From positions 9,547,888 to 9,611,887 of the forward strand of contig LNAC01000001.1 in the NCBI GenBank assembly GCA_002007465.1: a stretch of 64,000 bases of DNA. The letters run 5' to 3'. The notes beneath the pieces were generated by a model, which did not search any database, was not told where the DNA came from, and saw only the letters and a program-made list of their open reading frames with translations. How positions within the stretch are numbered: the first letter of the stretch is position 1; each line of letters begins with the position of its first letter. The DNA comes from Ailurus styani. Taxonomy: Eukaryota; Chordata; Mammalia; Carnivora; Ailuridae. Below, piece by piece: positions 45,463 to 63,050 of the stretch. Made by a program: the position numbers and the translations under genes.

Positions 45463-45641
45463 GGGACACCTCGGGGACTCAGTTGGTTAAGTGTCTGCCT
45501 TTGGCTCAGGTCATGATCTCGGGGTCCTAGGATCGAGCCCCACATTGGGCTCCCTGCTCAGTAGGAACTCTGTCCCTCTCTCTCTGCCTCTCCTGTTCAT
45601 GCTCTTTCTCTCTCTCAAATAAATAAAATCTTTTAAAAAAA
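45463..45641 (+). mobile_element. CAN-SINE (sense)
   Basis: A sense element with a gttcatgctctttctctctctc body, different from the young mustelid type. The target-site duplication aagaccctatg occurs at 45452-45462 and 45642-45652. Confidence 0.94.
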
Positions 45642-45926
45642 AAGACCCTATGTCATGGTTGACAAATCCCTTAAAATGGGGATTGAAGAAGCCATGTCTT
45701 GCTATGGGCCATGAAGGCTGAGCTCCCAAGAACAGTGCAGGAGAGAGAGAGATTGGATTGAAGGAACATATTCTCTTCCTTAGGGGAGCGAGAGCTCTGA
45801 CTTCTCGCATTGGAGAGCTAACGCTTTGGAAATCAGTTTGACGATAATTAATAAACTTGAAAACGCCTATCTTTGCCTCAGCTGTTTCTCTTTTAGGTCT
45901 ATCCCAGGAGTCAGGAGGCTTTCTGT

Positions 45927-46133
45927 GAAGGGTGACTGTAAATATTTTTGGTTTTGTGGTCTTTAGGGTGTTTGTGGCAACTCCTCACCTTTGCCAGCGC
46001 AGCGAGAAAGCAGCCACAGACGACACAGAAATGAATGGGCCTGGCTGTGTGCCAATATGCTTTAATTACAGAAACAGGCGGTGGGCAGGACTTGGCCTGC
46101 AGGCTGTAGTTGGCCAGCCTCTGGTTCATGCCA
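45927..46133 (+). mobile_element. Ancient MER-type DNA transposon remnant
   Basis: The words gagaaagcagccacagacgacac, atgaatgggcctggctgtgtgcc and caggcggtgggcaggacttggcc, followed by tagttggcc, match a very common old mammalian repeat. I recognise the text but am not sure of its family name. Confidence 0.65.
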
Positions 46134-46189
46134 CGGAGAAGGGATTGCACGCGTGTGTAAGGAGGCAGCACAGAAATGTTCGCCGTGTG

Positions 46190-46540
46190 CTGTTAGTGAC
46201 AGCCCGGACCTGGAAGCAATGTCAACGCCCGCAAGTCTAGGAAAATAATGTTTATATGATGGAATGTAGATAGGAATAGAAGAGGAACGATCTAGATTTA
46301 TTTTTATCAGCCCGACTGGGTTCCATGAGGGTGATGTGTAGCGGAAAAATGTTGCAAAGCTGTAGCTCAATTATTCATATATACGATTAAAAATAATAAT
46401 GTTGTTTATGGACACGTATATGTATGTAAAAATAGTTAAAATGAACCGGAAAAGGCAAATTTGTGATAAGCATTGCTCTGCAGGAGGGCACAGGTGAGCC
46501 TGGGAGTGACCGGGAAAGGACACTCCCTGTATCTCTTGTC
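46190..46540 (+). mobile_element. Probable decayed L1 3' fragment
   Basis: The words cctggaagcaatgtcaacgcc, tttatatgatggaatgta and tgtatgtaaaaatagttaaaat occur in an order typical of old L1 3' ends. Confidence 0.5.
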
Positions 46541-46562
46541 TATTCCTCTAAAACTTCGAGGC

Positions 46563-46760
46563 TTTTTTTTTTTTTTTAAAGATTTTATTTATTTATCTGA
46601 CAGAGAGAGAGAGAGAGAGATTACAAGTAGGCAGAGAGAGAGGAGAAAGCAGACTCCCTCCTGAGCAGGGAGCCCGATGCGGGGCTCGATCCTAGGACCC
46701 CGAGATCATGACCTGAGCCGAAGGCAGAGGCTTTAACCCACGGAGCTACCCAGGCGCCCC
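46563..46760 (-). mobile_element. CAN-SINE
   Basis: Antisense young-type element with a poly-T start and a GA repeat. The flanks tcgaggct and ttgaggct suggest only a short, imperfect target-site duplication. Confidence 0.92.
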
Positions 46761-46764
46761 TTGA

Positions 46765-47238
<474 letters not shown>

Positions 47239-48247
47239 TGAATCAAGCCCTTGCATGTCTCGTACAACCTGGAAAGTATTTATTGCATTATTCACATTGG
47301 GGTTTGGTGAACTCTTTCAAAGCCAGAGCAACCTCAGACGGGACACAGCAGAGATGAGCAGAAAAGATGTCTCTTCCCCTGGGATTCTGCTCTCGGTAGG
47401 GAACAGCTAGCTTTGGGGGCGCTGCCTTGAATTCTGATGAGTTTTTTGGGCTTTATTTGTTTGGGGACGAGTTTTTGGACATAGACTCTGGAGGTTGTGT
47501 TTATGGCTTCAAGCTTGAAAGGGCCGTAAATATTCTACACTAAAGATCAAGCAAAGGGACGTTTTAGTAACACTGAGTCCTAGGTATCATCTGGGTTTAT
47601 TTTGTCTCATTTAGCGGGGTGACCCTCTGGTTCGAAGTTGGCCAGGTCCCCTGAGGTGAACCGTCTGCATTCCAGGCATGCCACTTGCAATGGAACTTTA
47701 AACATCTGAGTTATTCTGAAAGCAGTTAGACAGGTGCCCTGATGTCCTCTGGGGCATTTTGGATGACCCAAGGCACCGCGCCTTAGCTCACACTTCGGGA
47801 AGTTGCAGAACTTCCTCCCTGGGCAGAGGTGGGGTTTGTTCCTCCATGTGGTGGGGCTTGATGCTCATCTTTGGGTCCCCAAAGAAGTGAGGTTCTCTTG
47901 CGGGGGTGGACCCCTTGTCACCAGGGGGGCGGGCTGGGTCATGGCTCCGCCCAGTCACAGGACTGAGGGATCCGGCTACGGGGCCTCAGGGATAAGGGAG
48001 GGTGGCTGTCCCTCAGCCCCTGCTTCCGTGGCTGTGGTGGAACTTGGCCAGAGCTCCCACACGATCTGCTTTTTGGTTTGTTTTTTTTTTTCTTTTTTGT
48101 TTTTTATTTTCGAGAGAGTCGAGAGTTAAAGACTTTTTCAGACTTTTTTTTCCCCATAAAAGCTCTTAACCTATAGATTTTAGGGGACCGTTTTGTGCCT
48201 GCGATTGTGCACGTGTGCAGGAATACAGGCCAACTGAAAAGTCTTTG

Positions 48248-48439
48248 TTTTTTTAATTTTATTTATTCATTTGACACAGAGAGAGAGATTACAAGTAGGT
48301 AGAGAGGCAGGCAGAGAGAGAGGGGGAAGTAGGCTCCCTGCTGAGCAGAGAGCCCGATGCGGGCCTCGATCCCAGGAGCCTGAGATCATGACCTGAGCTG
48401 GAGGCAGAGGCTTTAACCCACTGAGCCACCCAGGCGCCC
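48248..48439 (-). mobile_element. CAN-SINE, young with perfect target-site duplication
   Basis: Antisense element. The 14-base flanks ctgaaaagtctttg at 48234-48247 and 48440-48453 are identical. Confidence 0.96.
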
Positions 48440-48479
48440 CTGAAAAGTCTTTGACAGGAGGATGTGGATCAGATCCAGC

Positions 48480-48935
48480 CTGTGGACATTCGACAAGACA
48501 TCGCTTCAAAACGTCCGAGTCACAGAGACAGAAACCCCTGGGGAGACAGTTCCAGGTTAAGGGACGCTCAAGAGACAGGACAAGCATGTGTACATGTGTG
48601 ACCCTGCACTGGACCCTGGTCAGGGTTGGGGGGGCAGCTGTTATAAAGAACATTTAGGAACAACTGAAACTTGAATAGGGTCTACATTATATAATATGAT
48701 TGGATCGATATTAAATCTGGTGAGGTGGTCCTGTGTTAAGGTGGGAGGTGTTTGCTGCATGTTTGGATGGGAGGTGTGCAATCGCTTGTAAATGGTCCGG
48801 GCGTACAGAGAGGTGTGTTGGGGACGTTGTGTGTGCAGGGAGGGAGCCGGCATGACAAGCCGTCCCAGCCCACACGGACCATCATTGTTCTATTGCGCCT
48901 TTGCTGTAGCTTTCAAATATTCCTCTGTAAACCCC
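48480..48935 (+). mobile_element. Probable decayed L1 3' end
   Basis: The words tataaagaacatttaggaacaactgaaac, tataatatgattggatcgatattaaatctggtgaggtgg and gtaaatggtccggg recall the 3' end of old L1 elements in sense orientation. Borders are approximate. Confidence 0.55.
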
Positions 48936-50189
48936 GGGGAGCGTGACCCCCAGGTCTGGGGTCCTGGCCACTCTACCCTTCCCCGTGTGGGATGGGGGAA
49001 GCGTTTTTTCGGATGCAGCATGGCTCTGCCATTAATACAAAAGCAGTGGGAAGGCTGGCTTGGTCATTTCATTAACCCTTCGAGAGAATATTCCCGAGTC
49101 TCCTGACTCTGGTGCCCTGTGCCCTGGGTCAGGCTCGAATCGCAGGTGGCTGCAATGGGCAGAGTCCTTGGAGCTCCTGGAACAGGAACCTCAGGTGACA
49201 GCAGGAGAAACCAATGATAAGTGTGGGAAGAAAAATAAGGATGGGGAAGGTTGAGAGGCGCGCTGTGCAGGAAACCAGTTGGGGGGGTCAGTGGGGGGGC
49301 AGTTCAGGGGAGAGCGCTAGCTGTTGAGCACCCCGCTGGGGCACAGCGGGGAGCAGGGTGTGAGCTGTGCCTGGAGACAGGCAGGCCCAGCGCACCCCGG
49401 GCCTCACGGTCCCGGGCTGGGCCTCCAGACTGCGCTCTGGGCTGTGCTCTGGGCACGTGGCAGGCCACCGAGGTGGGAGTAATGGGATCAGGTCTGTGCT
49501 ATGAAGATCGCTCGCTGTTACACTGCTCACAACTGGTGGGTCGCAGGCTTGGGGCTGGGGTGTTGGGCTCAGGTTTCTTGGCTCCCACAGGTCCTGGAGA
49601 AGAGGATGGATTTTGGAGAGATGTTGCTCTTGGGATAGTTAGTGACTTCCAGCGTGAGGGGGCAGGTGGTAGTGCAGCCGATCAGGAGGAGGAAGACTCC
49701 GGGGCGGGAGGCGGGGGAGATGGTGGGCAGAGATTCTGGTGGGCACTTCGGCAGGCGCTCTGAATGCATGGGACAGCCAGTCAAGGGCCGGGGCCGGGCA
49801 GGAAGCTCCAGGCTAGAGCTCAGCTCTGGGGGCTGGCGAAGACCTTGGGAGCCAGCAAAGAAAGTGTAGTTCCAAGGCGTGGGTGGTCCTCTAGCTGGGG
49901 AGAGGTAGAGAAGACCGAGTAGAAAAAGCCCTCGATTGCTGGACCTTGGCTCAAAGCACCTGATGGCAGTGGAGGCCGAGGGGACACAGAGGTGGGGGAA
50001 GGCAGGATGTGGTTCACAGAGGCCACAGGCTGGGTTTCAGGAAGGTGGAGTGTCGTTTGCCCAGAATGGGAGAGGAGGATGTGCCTTGCACCTGGCCCGT
50101 GTGGACCCCCACTGCTCCCCAGCCCTGAGGACTCTGAGATCCTTCCTCTTTGGGCACCACTGAGTATGGGGAAGAGGGGACTTCGTGAA

Positions 50190-50410
50190 AGGGGGCAATT
50201 CTCATTATTAATCAGTACCAGTGTTTGAGAGCCCAGCATCTGCCGGGCACAGGACGAGCCTTTTCCGTACAGTATCCTCCCTAACCTCAGGACATGCCTG
50301 AAGTGGGCGCGATTTTAGGATAGGATTGCTGAGGACCATTCGGAGGTACCAGGAGCCCTTCGAAACCAGGTGTGCCTGAGTCACTGTCCTCATTTCCAAG
50401 ATGGGGACTC
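50190..50410 (-). mobile_element. MIR remnant
   Basis: Sequence around cccagcatctgccgggcacagg and gaagtgggcgcgattttagg, followed by aaaccaggtgtgcctgagtcactgtcc, is antisense MIR in order. Confidence 0.6.
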
Positions 50411-51234
50411 CTAGGTCCATAGAGAAACGTCGCTGGTCCCAGACCTGGCCCTTTGGTTCTCCCCTCGCCCACCGTGCCCCCAGCTTCCCCTGCTGCTCTC
50501 AGGTAACCCCTGCCTCACTCCGGATTGGGGGGGACACCGATAAGATGCCCTGTGTCAGGGCTTTGCTCCCGGACTCAGACTGGGCTGGAAGGCATGCAGC
50601 TGTCTGTCGTTAGAGCCTTGAAGTTTCCAAAGCCCTTTGCAGAAGATCACCTGCAGTTAAGGACCTGGAACAGGTTTGAAGCCGGCGGCAGATGAAGATC
50701 TTAAGAATGGTCCCCTCAAGTGGAGACTGCTTCCAAAGATGGAGAGGGCTTATTCCTGACAGTGGAGGATGAAGAAGCAGGGAAGGGGCCAGATTCTGGC
50801 CTGCTCGCACGCACGCCTCCCAGCCGCCCGCGATGAGCTTGCTGGAGGCCCGATTAAAGAGCTGTTGAGTGAGCTCTCTGGCTCATTACTGATGGAATGC
50901 AATAATGAATTCGGCTCAGTAAACATTTACTGGGTCAGGCTCTGTGCTCGGTGCTGGGAATGTAGAGACGAACATGCAAGGCCTGTCCTTGAGCCGTTTA
51001 AATATGCACACGCGTACGCACGTGTGCACGTGTGTTGGTGGGGGAACTGGGGCGGGCAAGTAAAGAAGCACCAGGATGTATACAGAATACAGCAAGGTAA
51101 CATGGGGTATTTGAACCTTATACAAATTATGAAAGCTTTGCTGTTTTTCAATCAGAGTACACTAATTTTGCTTTTTACCAAGTCCCAAAACCAGTTCGAC
51201 TTGCTTCGAAGTGTTAAAGCTGAGTGGGTGTTGT

Positions 51235-51335
51235 TTTGTTACTTAAAGCAGGGCCAGCTTTCCCATCTGTAAAATGGGTGCAATCATACCCTCTCATGGG
51301 GCGCCATGGGAATTTAATTCAATCAGCCATGCAGG
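51235..51335 (+). mobile_element. MIR fragment
   Basis: The words tttcccatctgtaaaatgggtgcaatcata and catgggaatttaattcaa match sense MIR. Confidence 0.7.
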
Positions 51336-53631
51336 GGCACCCGTCACACTGTCTGGGCCATTGGGATATTAGTCTTCCTTCCCTTAGTGACGCGTGGATC
51401 TCTGCTTATTTAAGAAATGGATACCAAATGGCCTGAGGGCCCTAGTTATGTAAATGGTCAGCTCTGCCCTGGAAAACAGCTCCAATTTCTGCAGATGATG
51501 GGAATTTGGCTTGATGTTAATTATTTTCTTTTCCTTGTGTGTTGGTTCCAAGTCTCTTACAGTATAGCCCAGAGGGTGGGTGTTCGTGTCTGCTTGCACC
51601 GTGGGATGTGGGAGATTGGTGCTCAATCCTGGCTCTCGCCAAGATGATGATGGGGTCACTGTCGTGGTATCTCTTGAGTTGAGCCCTCCTGTGTGGTGGG
51701 AGCCCGGCATGTGGGAATCCAGACTCTTCTGACCACACAGCTTGCCAAATGCACAGAGCTCCTGTCGGCAGGGAGCACGCCGTCGGGAGAGTTTGGCTGA
51801 GGGCTTGGAAGTTCAATTTGAAGAGGCCTCCAAACTAGGAACATGGCTCCCGCCCCGGCCGGATCCCCGGGCGGCTTCTGGGAGCTCTCACATTTCCTGC
51901 TTCCGTGCTGGCCAGGCTCAGACATACTTCCTTGTGGGGTTTCCTGCTCTCCCTTTCCTAGTCTTCACCCATCCAGGGGGCCACAGAAGCGTCTAAAAAC
52001 GAGGGGTCGTTGGGTGGTAGGTGGGAAAAAGTAATTCCTAATTTATTCTTCGGAGAGAGTGTGGCTTGCTCCTTTTTATTGGCCATTTTGTGGTGTCCCT
52101 AACTACAGCCAGCCCCCTTTGACCTTTGTCAAGTGGCTTGATAAGATTCTCCTTCATCCAGTCGTTAACTTTGCCAGGAGCCTGCGTCACAGTGTTTGGT
52201 ACAGATATTTGTTCACTTCTTAGACCTGGCCTTTTCCAAAAATAGGGGATGATGATTGGGGATTCTCACTACCGTGTGTCATGATGAAATCTTGTGATAT
52301 TGAAGCGTAACACTTTCCAGAAGTGTATCATTTGTAGAAAGGAGAAATGGGAGTCATAATGACCAGACCTTTCTGAGACCGAAGAGTAAGTATCAGAACT
52401 GTGAATTGGCTGCGCTGTAGGGAGCGTGTCTGTGTTCTTCCCACACCCCAACCCCCCACCCCCAGGTATTTTGCAGACCTACGTGGAGCCCTCTGTGTGG
52501 GCCGGTGTCCTCCAGGCCTGGGCGTGGACAGACGGGCATTGGTCATGATATAAGCCGGAAAGGACATGGTCAGTTCTTTGAGAACCACAACTAGGGGGGA
52601 GCATAGCAGGTGCGGTAGGGCTGAGTCTGGAAGCGTGGAGGCCAGTTAGGCAGGCAGTACGGCTCTCCGTGGGGATGGGGCTGGGCCGTGGTGATGTCGT
52701 GGGCTAAGTGTGCTTAGCAGTGGGGACACAGCAGGGTGGACACATTGCAGAGGCCTGTGGGAGTCAGGGTCCACAGAACTTGGGAGGGGTGTGCAGAGAA
52801 TTCTGGCGTGTGCCTTGTGGAATGAGAGAGAGAGAGACCCAAGAAGATAAGAATAAGGGGAGCAGAGGCCTTGAATTTGAGGTGCCAGTGGGATGTCACA
52901 GTGGAGATGTCCCGTAGCTGGTGGAAGATGACAGTGAGGGTCCCAGGAGGGAGGTTAGGAGAGAGGTAGGAATTTGCAGTCCTTTGTGTGTATCTAAGAA
53001 GAGAAGCCCTGGGGATGTGTGGAAGTAAACAAAATTAATGGGCTATTTCTCCTATTTTGAGGGACAGGGGAGGAGAGGAGCTACACTGAGAGAGGGTGAA
53101 CCAAGAGAAGGGATGGGCCAGAACTCAAAGGGGTGGCGGTGGGGACGGTTTTTCAAAAGGAGCACGAAATCCTCAGTGTCCAGAGCTGCAGAGGGAAACG
53201 GATTAGAAGAGCTCACTTGGGTGTGACAAGGGGTTCCCCATAAACTTTTGGGAGGAACAGGGATGGAAACAATGTTTGCAGACCAACCAGGAGGTAACGA
53301 CGATGTGGTGTTGGAGTTTCACCCTTTCTTCCGGAAGCCTGGCTGTAAAGGGAGGGAGAGTACGTGTTGAGATAAAAGATGTTTAGAATAATCTAGTACA
53401 GATCTGCTAGGAAGGACGACGGTATTGTTGGTCCTTTGCAGGTAAAAGAGAATGGGCTGCTTGGTGTATCTTTGCTCTTTGAAATGACTGGGGCCTTGGT
53501 TTTTTTAGTTACTTTTAATTAGAAAAGAAATACCATTTTTTGACTGAAGATGTATTTTTCTGTGCGCATTGTAAGAAGCGAGCATGTTTTCTGTTTATTC
53601 TTGAAGCGTTTTGAAATGAGTTCTTTCTTGA

Positions 53632-58212
<4,581 letters not shown>

Positions 58213-58659
58213 TAGATGATCATTTTTCCACAGGGGTCAGACAGAGTTAAAATATGTGTTCCTCCTCAATCCTGATTTTTCTCAGAACTGCGATTTGAGG
58301 GTTCTGACTCATGAAACCAGACGCAGGGCCCTCCCTGAGACTGCCCCTCTCTGTGGCCTTCGGGTGCTGGGTCCAGGCTGTGGTAGGCTGGACAGTGTGG
58401 AGGCGGAAGAAACGCCCAACAGCAGCACTGGGGTTTGCGTGTGAGGAGCCTGGGTTTCTGCGCCCTAGTCACGAACGTAGGAGCTGCTGACGTTCCGTTA
58501 CGGGTGGGCTCCATTGGAGGCAGTGAAGTGCTGCCATTCTAGCTTCACACACAGGGCAAGGTCCGCCATGACCGTCTGGTCATGGCGTGGGGCATGTGGT
58601 CTCCATCTTTGTGTACGTGAATGTACACAGCTTCATATGATGAGGGGCTTGTGATTTTT

Positions 58660-58870
58660 CTTTTTTTAAGATTTATTTATTTGAGAAAGAGTGAGAGAGT
58701 GAACAGGGGGGAGGGGCAGAGGAAGAGGGAGAGAGAGAGAGACTCTGCAGCAGACTCCCTGCTGAGCCCAGAGCCTGACGTGTGGCTCCATCTCACGACC
58801 CTGAGATCATGTCCTGAGCCAAAATCAAGAGGCAGATGCTGAACTGACTGAGCCACCCAGGCGCCCCTGG
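58660..58870 (-). mobile_element. CAN-SINE (older subfamily)
   Basis: Antisense element with a diverged body. The flanking word ttgtgattttt occurs at 58649-58659 and 58875-58885, as expected for a target-site duplication. Confidence 0.92.
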
Positions 58871-60209
58871 GGATTTGTGATTTTTAAGTGAAAACTCGTA
58901 CCCTTTTGTTAAAATCTTTTTCTATAATATATTTATAATGTGTACCAATGAAGGAAACACTCCTCTGTCCCTCAGCGTCTGAATTCGGTCATGGTAATGC
59001 TTGCTTCCGCATGCAGATAGAGTGGTCTCTGTGGTTGTAGAGAGTGTCTGATCTGAGCAGGGAAGATGATAAACCCATCAAGGTCAGAAGAGTCCCACAA
59101 AAAAATGGTTGATGAATGAATGTGAGATATTTAATGAGGGTGGAGCGAGCAGTCTTCCTTCAAACAGGAAAAAACTTCCCAAAACCCAGTTCTCTTAACA
59201 ACAACCAAAAAAGATTAAAATTTGCTCGAATAAAAATATACATTTAATGTATTTTTAAATATATTTAATAGTTTTACAGTGATTTAAAAAAAAATCAGAT
59301 GTTGTGATATGAAGCCTTAAGCCAGCAACATTATCTTGTGGGTCTAACTGTAGCTGATAAAAGGAGAGATTGCATTTAAATGAATACAGCTGACCTTCAG
59401 AAGTTGAAAGGAAAGGAACAGTTCAAGGGGAAAAAAAAGCAACTTTCTTCTCCTGCCAAAATTGTTGTTTCTAGTGTAAGTTCCTTTAACCCTAGACTTG
59501 GACTCCACTGATACCCCTTTTTTCCCCCTATCAGATCTGAACATTTATGGCTGCATTTAGAAACTGGGAAAGCACTGATACTCCATTTTAATGGTCCTGA
59601 GTCCAGGCGCAATGCTCTTTATTTATATATTTATATTTAAAGTGGGCCCATTCATACTGAAATTTACATCTAGCATCCTAAAATAAAAAAGCAGAATGCC
59701 ATATTGTCTAACGGATATAAAAATCGAAGTTTCTTTCCTTCTGAAAATCATTACCATATGCTTGAGAAAAATGGTTCCATTTAGGACAAAATTTCATTTT
59801 TATCATTGTAAGCAAAAAGTTCTCTTTTGATGTGGTGGGCGTGTTTGTTTCCAGTTGTGCGGTTAATGCTGATGTTGTTGGAACTGACACATTCCCCATT
59901 CTCGGATGGGGACTCTTTCCCTTGCCAGCCCTGGTGATGAATTATAGTGGGGTTTTTTTTTTTTTCCATTTTTTTTGGGGGGGGGTCTTTTAAAATGTAG
60001 AGTCGCCAACATTTTGTGGGCTCTTCTCTGATAACACCGGGGCTGGTTGTGCTGTGGTCTGCACTTTCTGCTTCCCCTCTCAGCAAAACCACACAGCCTG
60101 GAATGTCCCTGGCTTCAGGGTGTGGGAGCGGAACCACCCCAGTGTGTGAGCCCAGTGGAGGCAGCAAAACCTAGAAGTTCCTCAGTTTAGAAATCTTCCC
60201 ATAGGTTCT

Positions 60210-60330
60210 GAGCAAGGGTCTGCGAATCTCTTCGGTAAAGGGCCGGAGAATGAACATTTTTTATCTCTGTGATCCCAACTATTCAGTTCAGCCGTCAAGG
60301 CGGGAAAGCAGTTACGGACAGTACGTTAAG
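60210..60330 (+). mobile_element. Degraded MER-type remnant
   Basis: The words gggtctgcgaatctcttcggtaaagggccgg and gcgggaaagcagttacggacagtac resemble the 5' part of the same old repeat family as at 45927. Confidence 0.45.
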
Positions 60331-61253
60331 GCGTATCTGTGTTCTGGCTAAAACTTGATGGACCCTAGCATTTAAATCTGCTAGGGATTTTATGTCCTTT
60401 GGTGTCATTTTAATGCCACGAGGTATTATTCTTCTTTGGATTTTTTTCCCCCCCTCCAACCCTTGAAAAAATGTCAAAACTATTTTAGCTCGTGTTTTTC
60501 AAAACATGTTCTTAGCTCACGGGCCACGCAAGGCCGCACGGTGGGCGCTCACCCTGCCATAAGTTGGGGGAAATGTCATCCTGGTTCATCCAGTGTGCTC
60601 TCTTCTCAGCAGCCCCAGCAGAGGCTGGAGGGAGCAGAAGAACCCCTTTTGAATTTCAAACTTCTCTTTCACAGTCCATTATGGATTCGACATACACGAG
60701 TACATCCGAGCCTTTTCTGAACCTGTTTACGTTTTCAGCTCGGAGAGCTTCTGAGAGTAATGAATTCCATCTGTGAAATTACCCGCTGAATGGAGACAGA
60801 GTCCCCCTAAATTATCCTAGAAACTGCAGTAGTAAAATGTAATTCGTAAAATAAATATTCACGGGCTCCACTATTTTAAGGGGATCCCCAGAATCCATAG
60901 CACGTTGGTTTTTTTCATTTTGCGGGGGCTGGGATTTGAACTGTGTCTGTCTCTCTCTCGAGGAGGCACGTAGCAAGCCACTTGCTGGGTCTGTGCGAGT
61001 GGACTGGAGAGCTCAGAATTTTCCCATTGCCTCCTTGCCCCTCGTTTCTGCATGATGGATTGTAAGATAAGAGTTAAAAGCAGCCTCAAGTCAGTAAAGC
61101 TGGGGGAGGGGTGTCTCAAGGAGGCCTCTGTGGGGCAGGGGGGAGGGGGCGGGGTCCCCGAATCTTCAAGGGGTGCCCCGTCCCGTCTCAACTCCGATAG
61201 AGCATCTCGAGAGCCTGCATTTGAAATAAAAGTTTTCTCTTCCCTTCTTTCAG

Positions 61254-61316
61254 GAATACTTGGACCTCAGTCAGCCTCTCGAACCGTATTCACCTAGTTA
61301 TCCTGACCCGAGATGA
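61254..61316 (+). CDS. FGFR2: FGFR2 alternative terminal exon, short C-terminus (C2-like)
   Basis: Spliced from the exon at 58017, this first copy reads [20 protein letters not shown], then TGA at 61314-61316: 20 residues instead of 54. The human gene has a C-terminal variant ending PYSPCYPDPR, as I remember it (the C2 form of the K-sam literature), and this exon looks like its orthologue. The PLC-gamma site Tyr769 (EYLDL) is kept. The rest of the long tail, with its later tyrosines and serines, is lost. Shorter tails are linked to stronger signalling in human cancer cells. The TGA is formed at the junction of the two copies. Confidence 0.8.
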   Translation, partial: EYLDLSQPLEPYSPSYPDPR

Positions 61317-61510
<194 letters not shown>

Positions 61511-63050
61511 ATGAGCTTGTCCTTCTGTCCCCACACGGGACAGGACCAGGAACCTAGCCACACTGAGCAGGGAGGCCAGGCCTCCAGGAGCTGGCTGGCT
61601 CTGCTTGTATATATGGATCAGAGGAGTAAATAATTGGAAAAGTAATCGGCACACGTGTAAAGAATTTATACAGTCGGAAACTTGTAATCTTCACCAGGAG
61701 AAGAAGAATGTTTCTGGGGCCATGGGCTGCCATGGGACCCCACGCGCCCATGACCCACTGTGGGTACTGGCTGTGGGCCCTCTGAACTCAAGGCAAACTT
61801 ACGTTCTGCCTTCCTTGTGAATTTTGTAATAATTGGAGAAAATATATGTCAGCACACACTTACAGAGCACAATGGCAGTACATAGGTGCTGGATGTATGT
61901 AAATATATTCAAATTATGTATAAATATATATTATATATTTACAAGGAATTATTTTTTGTATTGATTTTAAATGGATGTCCCAATGCACCTAGAAAATTGG
62001 TCTCTCTCTTTTTTTAATAGCTATTTGCTAAATGCTGTTCTTACACAGAATTTCTTAATTTTCACCGAGCAGAGGTGGAAGAATACTTTTGCTTTCAGGG
62101 AAAATGGTATAACATTAATTTATTAATGAATTGGTAATATACAAAACAATTAATCATTTATAGTTTTGTGTTTTTTTGTTTTTGTTTTGTAATTTAAGTG
62201 GCATTTCTATGCAGGCAGCACATTGGACTAGTTAATCTATTGCTTGGACTTAACTAGTTATCAGATTCTTTGAAAAGAGAAATATTTACAGAATATGACT
62301 AATTTGGGGAAAATGAAGTTTTGATTTATTTGTTTAAACTCTGCTGTCAAATGATTGTTCTCACGCCACCAAAACGCCGATAGGAAACAAACCGTTAGTA
62401 AGAGAGTATTTTGTTTTGCTGTGCAGCTCTGTCATTGGGCCAATGGAACATTCAACTGGACTTCCCAAGACAAATGGTACCAGCGTTCTCTTAAAAAGAT
62501 GCCTTAATCCATTCCTCGAGGATGGACCTTAGTTGAGGTGATAGCAGACTGTACTTCTCTCCGGCAGCTGGCCTTCTGCCCTGAGTTGCATGTTAATCAC
62601 ATTAGCCTGTATTCTCTTCGGTGGATTTTGATAATGGCTTCCAGATTCACTGGCGTTAGAGAAGCCTGTTAGAATCTTCACGTCTCATCGTAGAAATTGA
62701 AACACTGAGTTGTTCTGCTGATAGTTTTTGGAGATGCTTCCATCTTTTTAAGGGATTGCTTCTGTCTGAGTCTGGCAGGACCTCACCAAAAGATCGGGCC
62801 TCATACCCACGTCAGACACAGTGTTGCCGTGTTGTGCGTTCTGTATGGAAGTATCGTGTTTTGCTTTGGAAACACCTACTCACTTTGCTATAGCCATGCA
62901 ACATGAATGCAGATTACACTGATTCTACTTGTTACGAAATTGGAGAAAGTATTTAATAAAACCTGTTAATTTTTATACTGACAATAAAAATGTTTCTACA
63001 GGTATTAATGTTAACAAGACAAAATAAATGTCACGCAGCTTATTTTTTTA
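61511..63050 (+). other. FGFR2: FGFR2 3' UTR
   Basis: About 1.5 kb of AT-rich sequence follows the stop, with several ATTTA-like and TATATATT words (for example around 61900-61960) and no SINE. It ends after three polyadenylation signals. The end point is inferred as 15-30 bases after the last signal. If the short terminal exon is used and the upstream AATAAA does not act, its 3' UTR would also include copy 2 and this region. Confidence 0.85.
62955..63028 (+). promoter_or_regulatory. FGFR2: Cluster of three AATAAA polyadenylation signals
   Basis: AATAAA occurs at 62955-62960, 62983-62988 and 63023-63028. The last is followed by a T-rich run at 63041-63050, suitable as a downstream element. 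The position after a typical 1.5-kb FGFR2 3' UTR supports this as the main mRNA 3' end. Confidence 0.8.

Noticed and set aside
49251..49763. 170-codon open frame
   Set aside because: A GC-rich intron where stops are rare; no domain, no splice support and low-complexity composition.
50769..51272. 167-codon open frame
   Set aside because: It lies in an intron and overlaps a MIR fragment; no recognisable protein.
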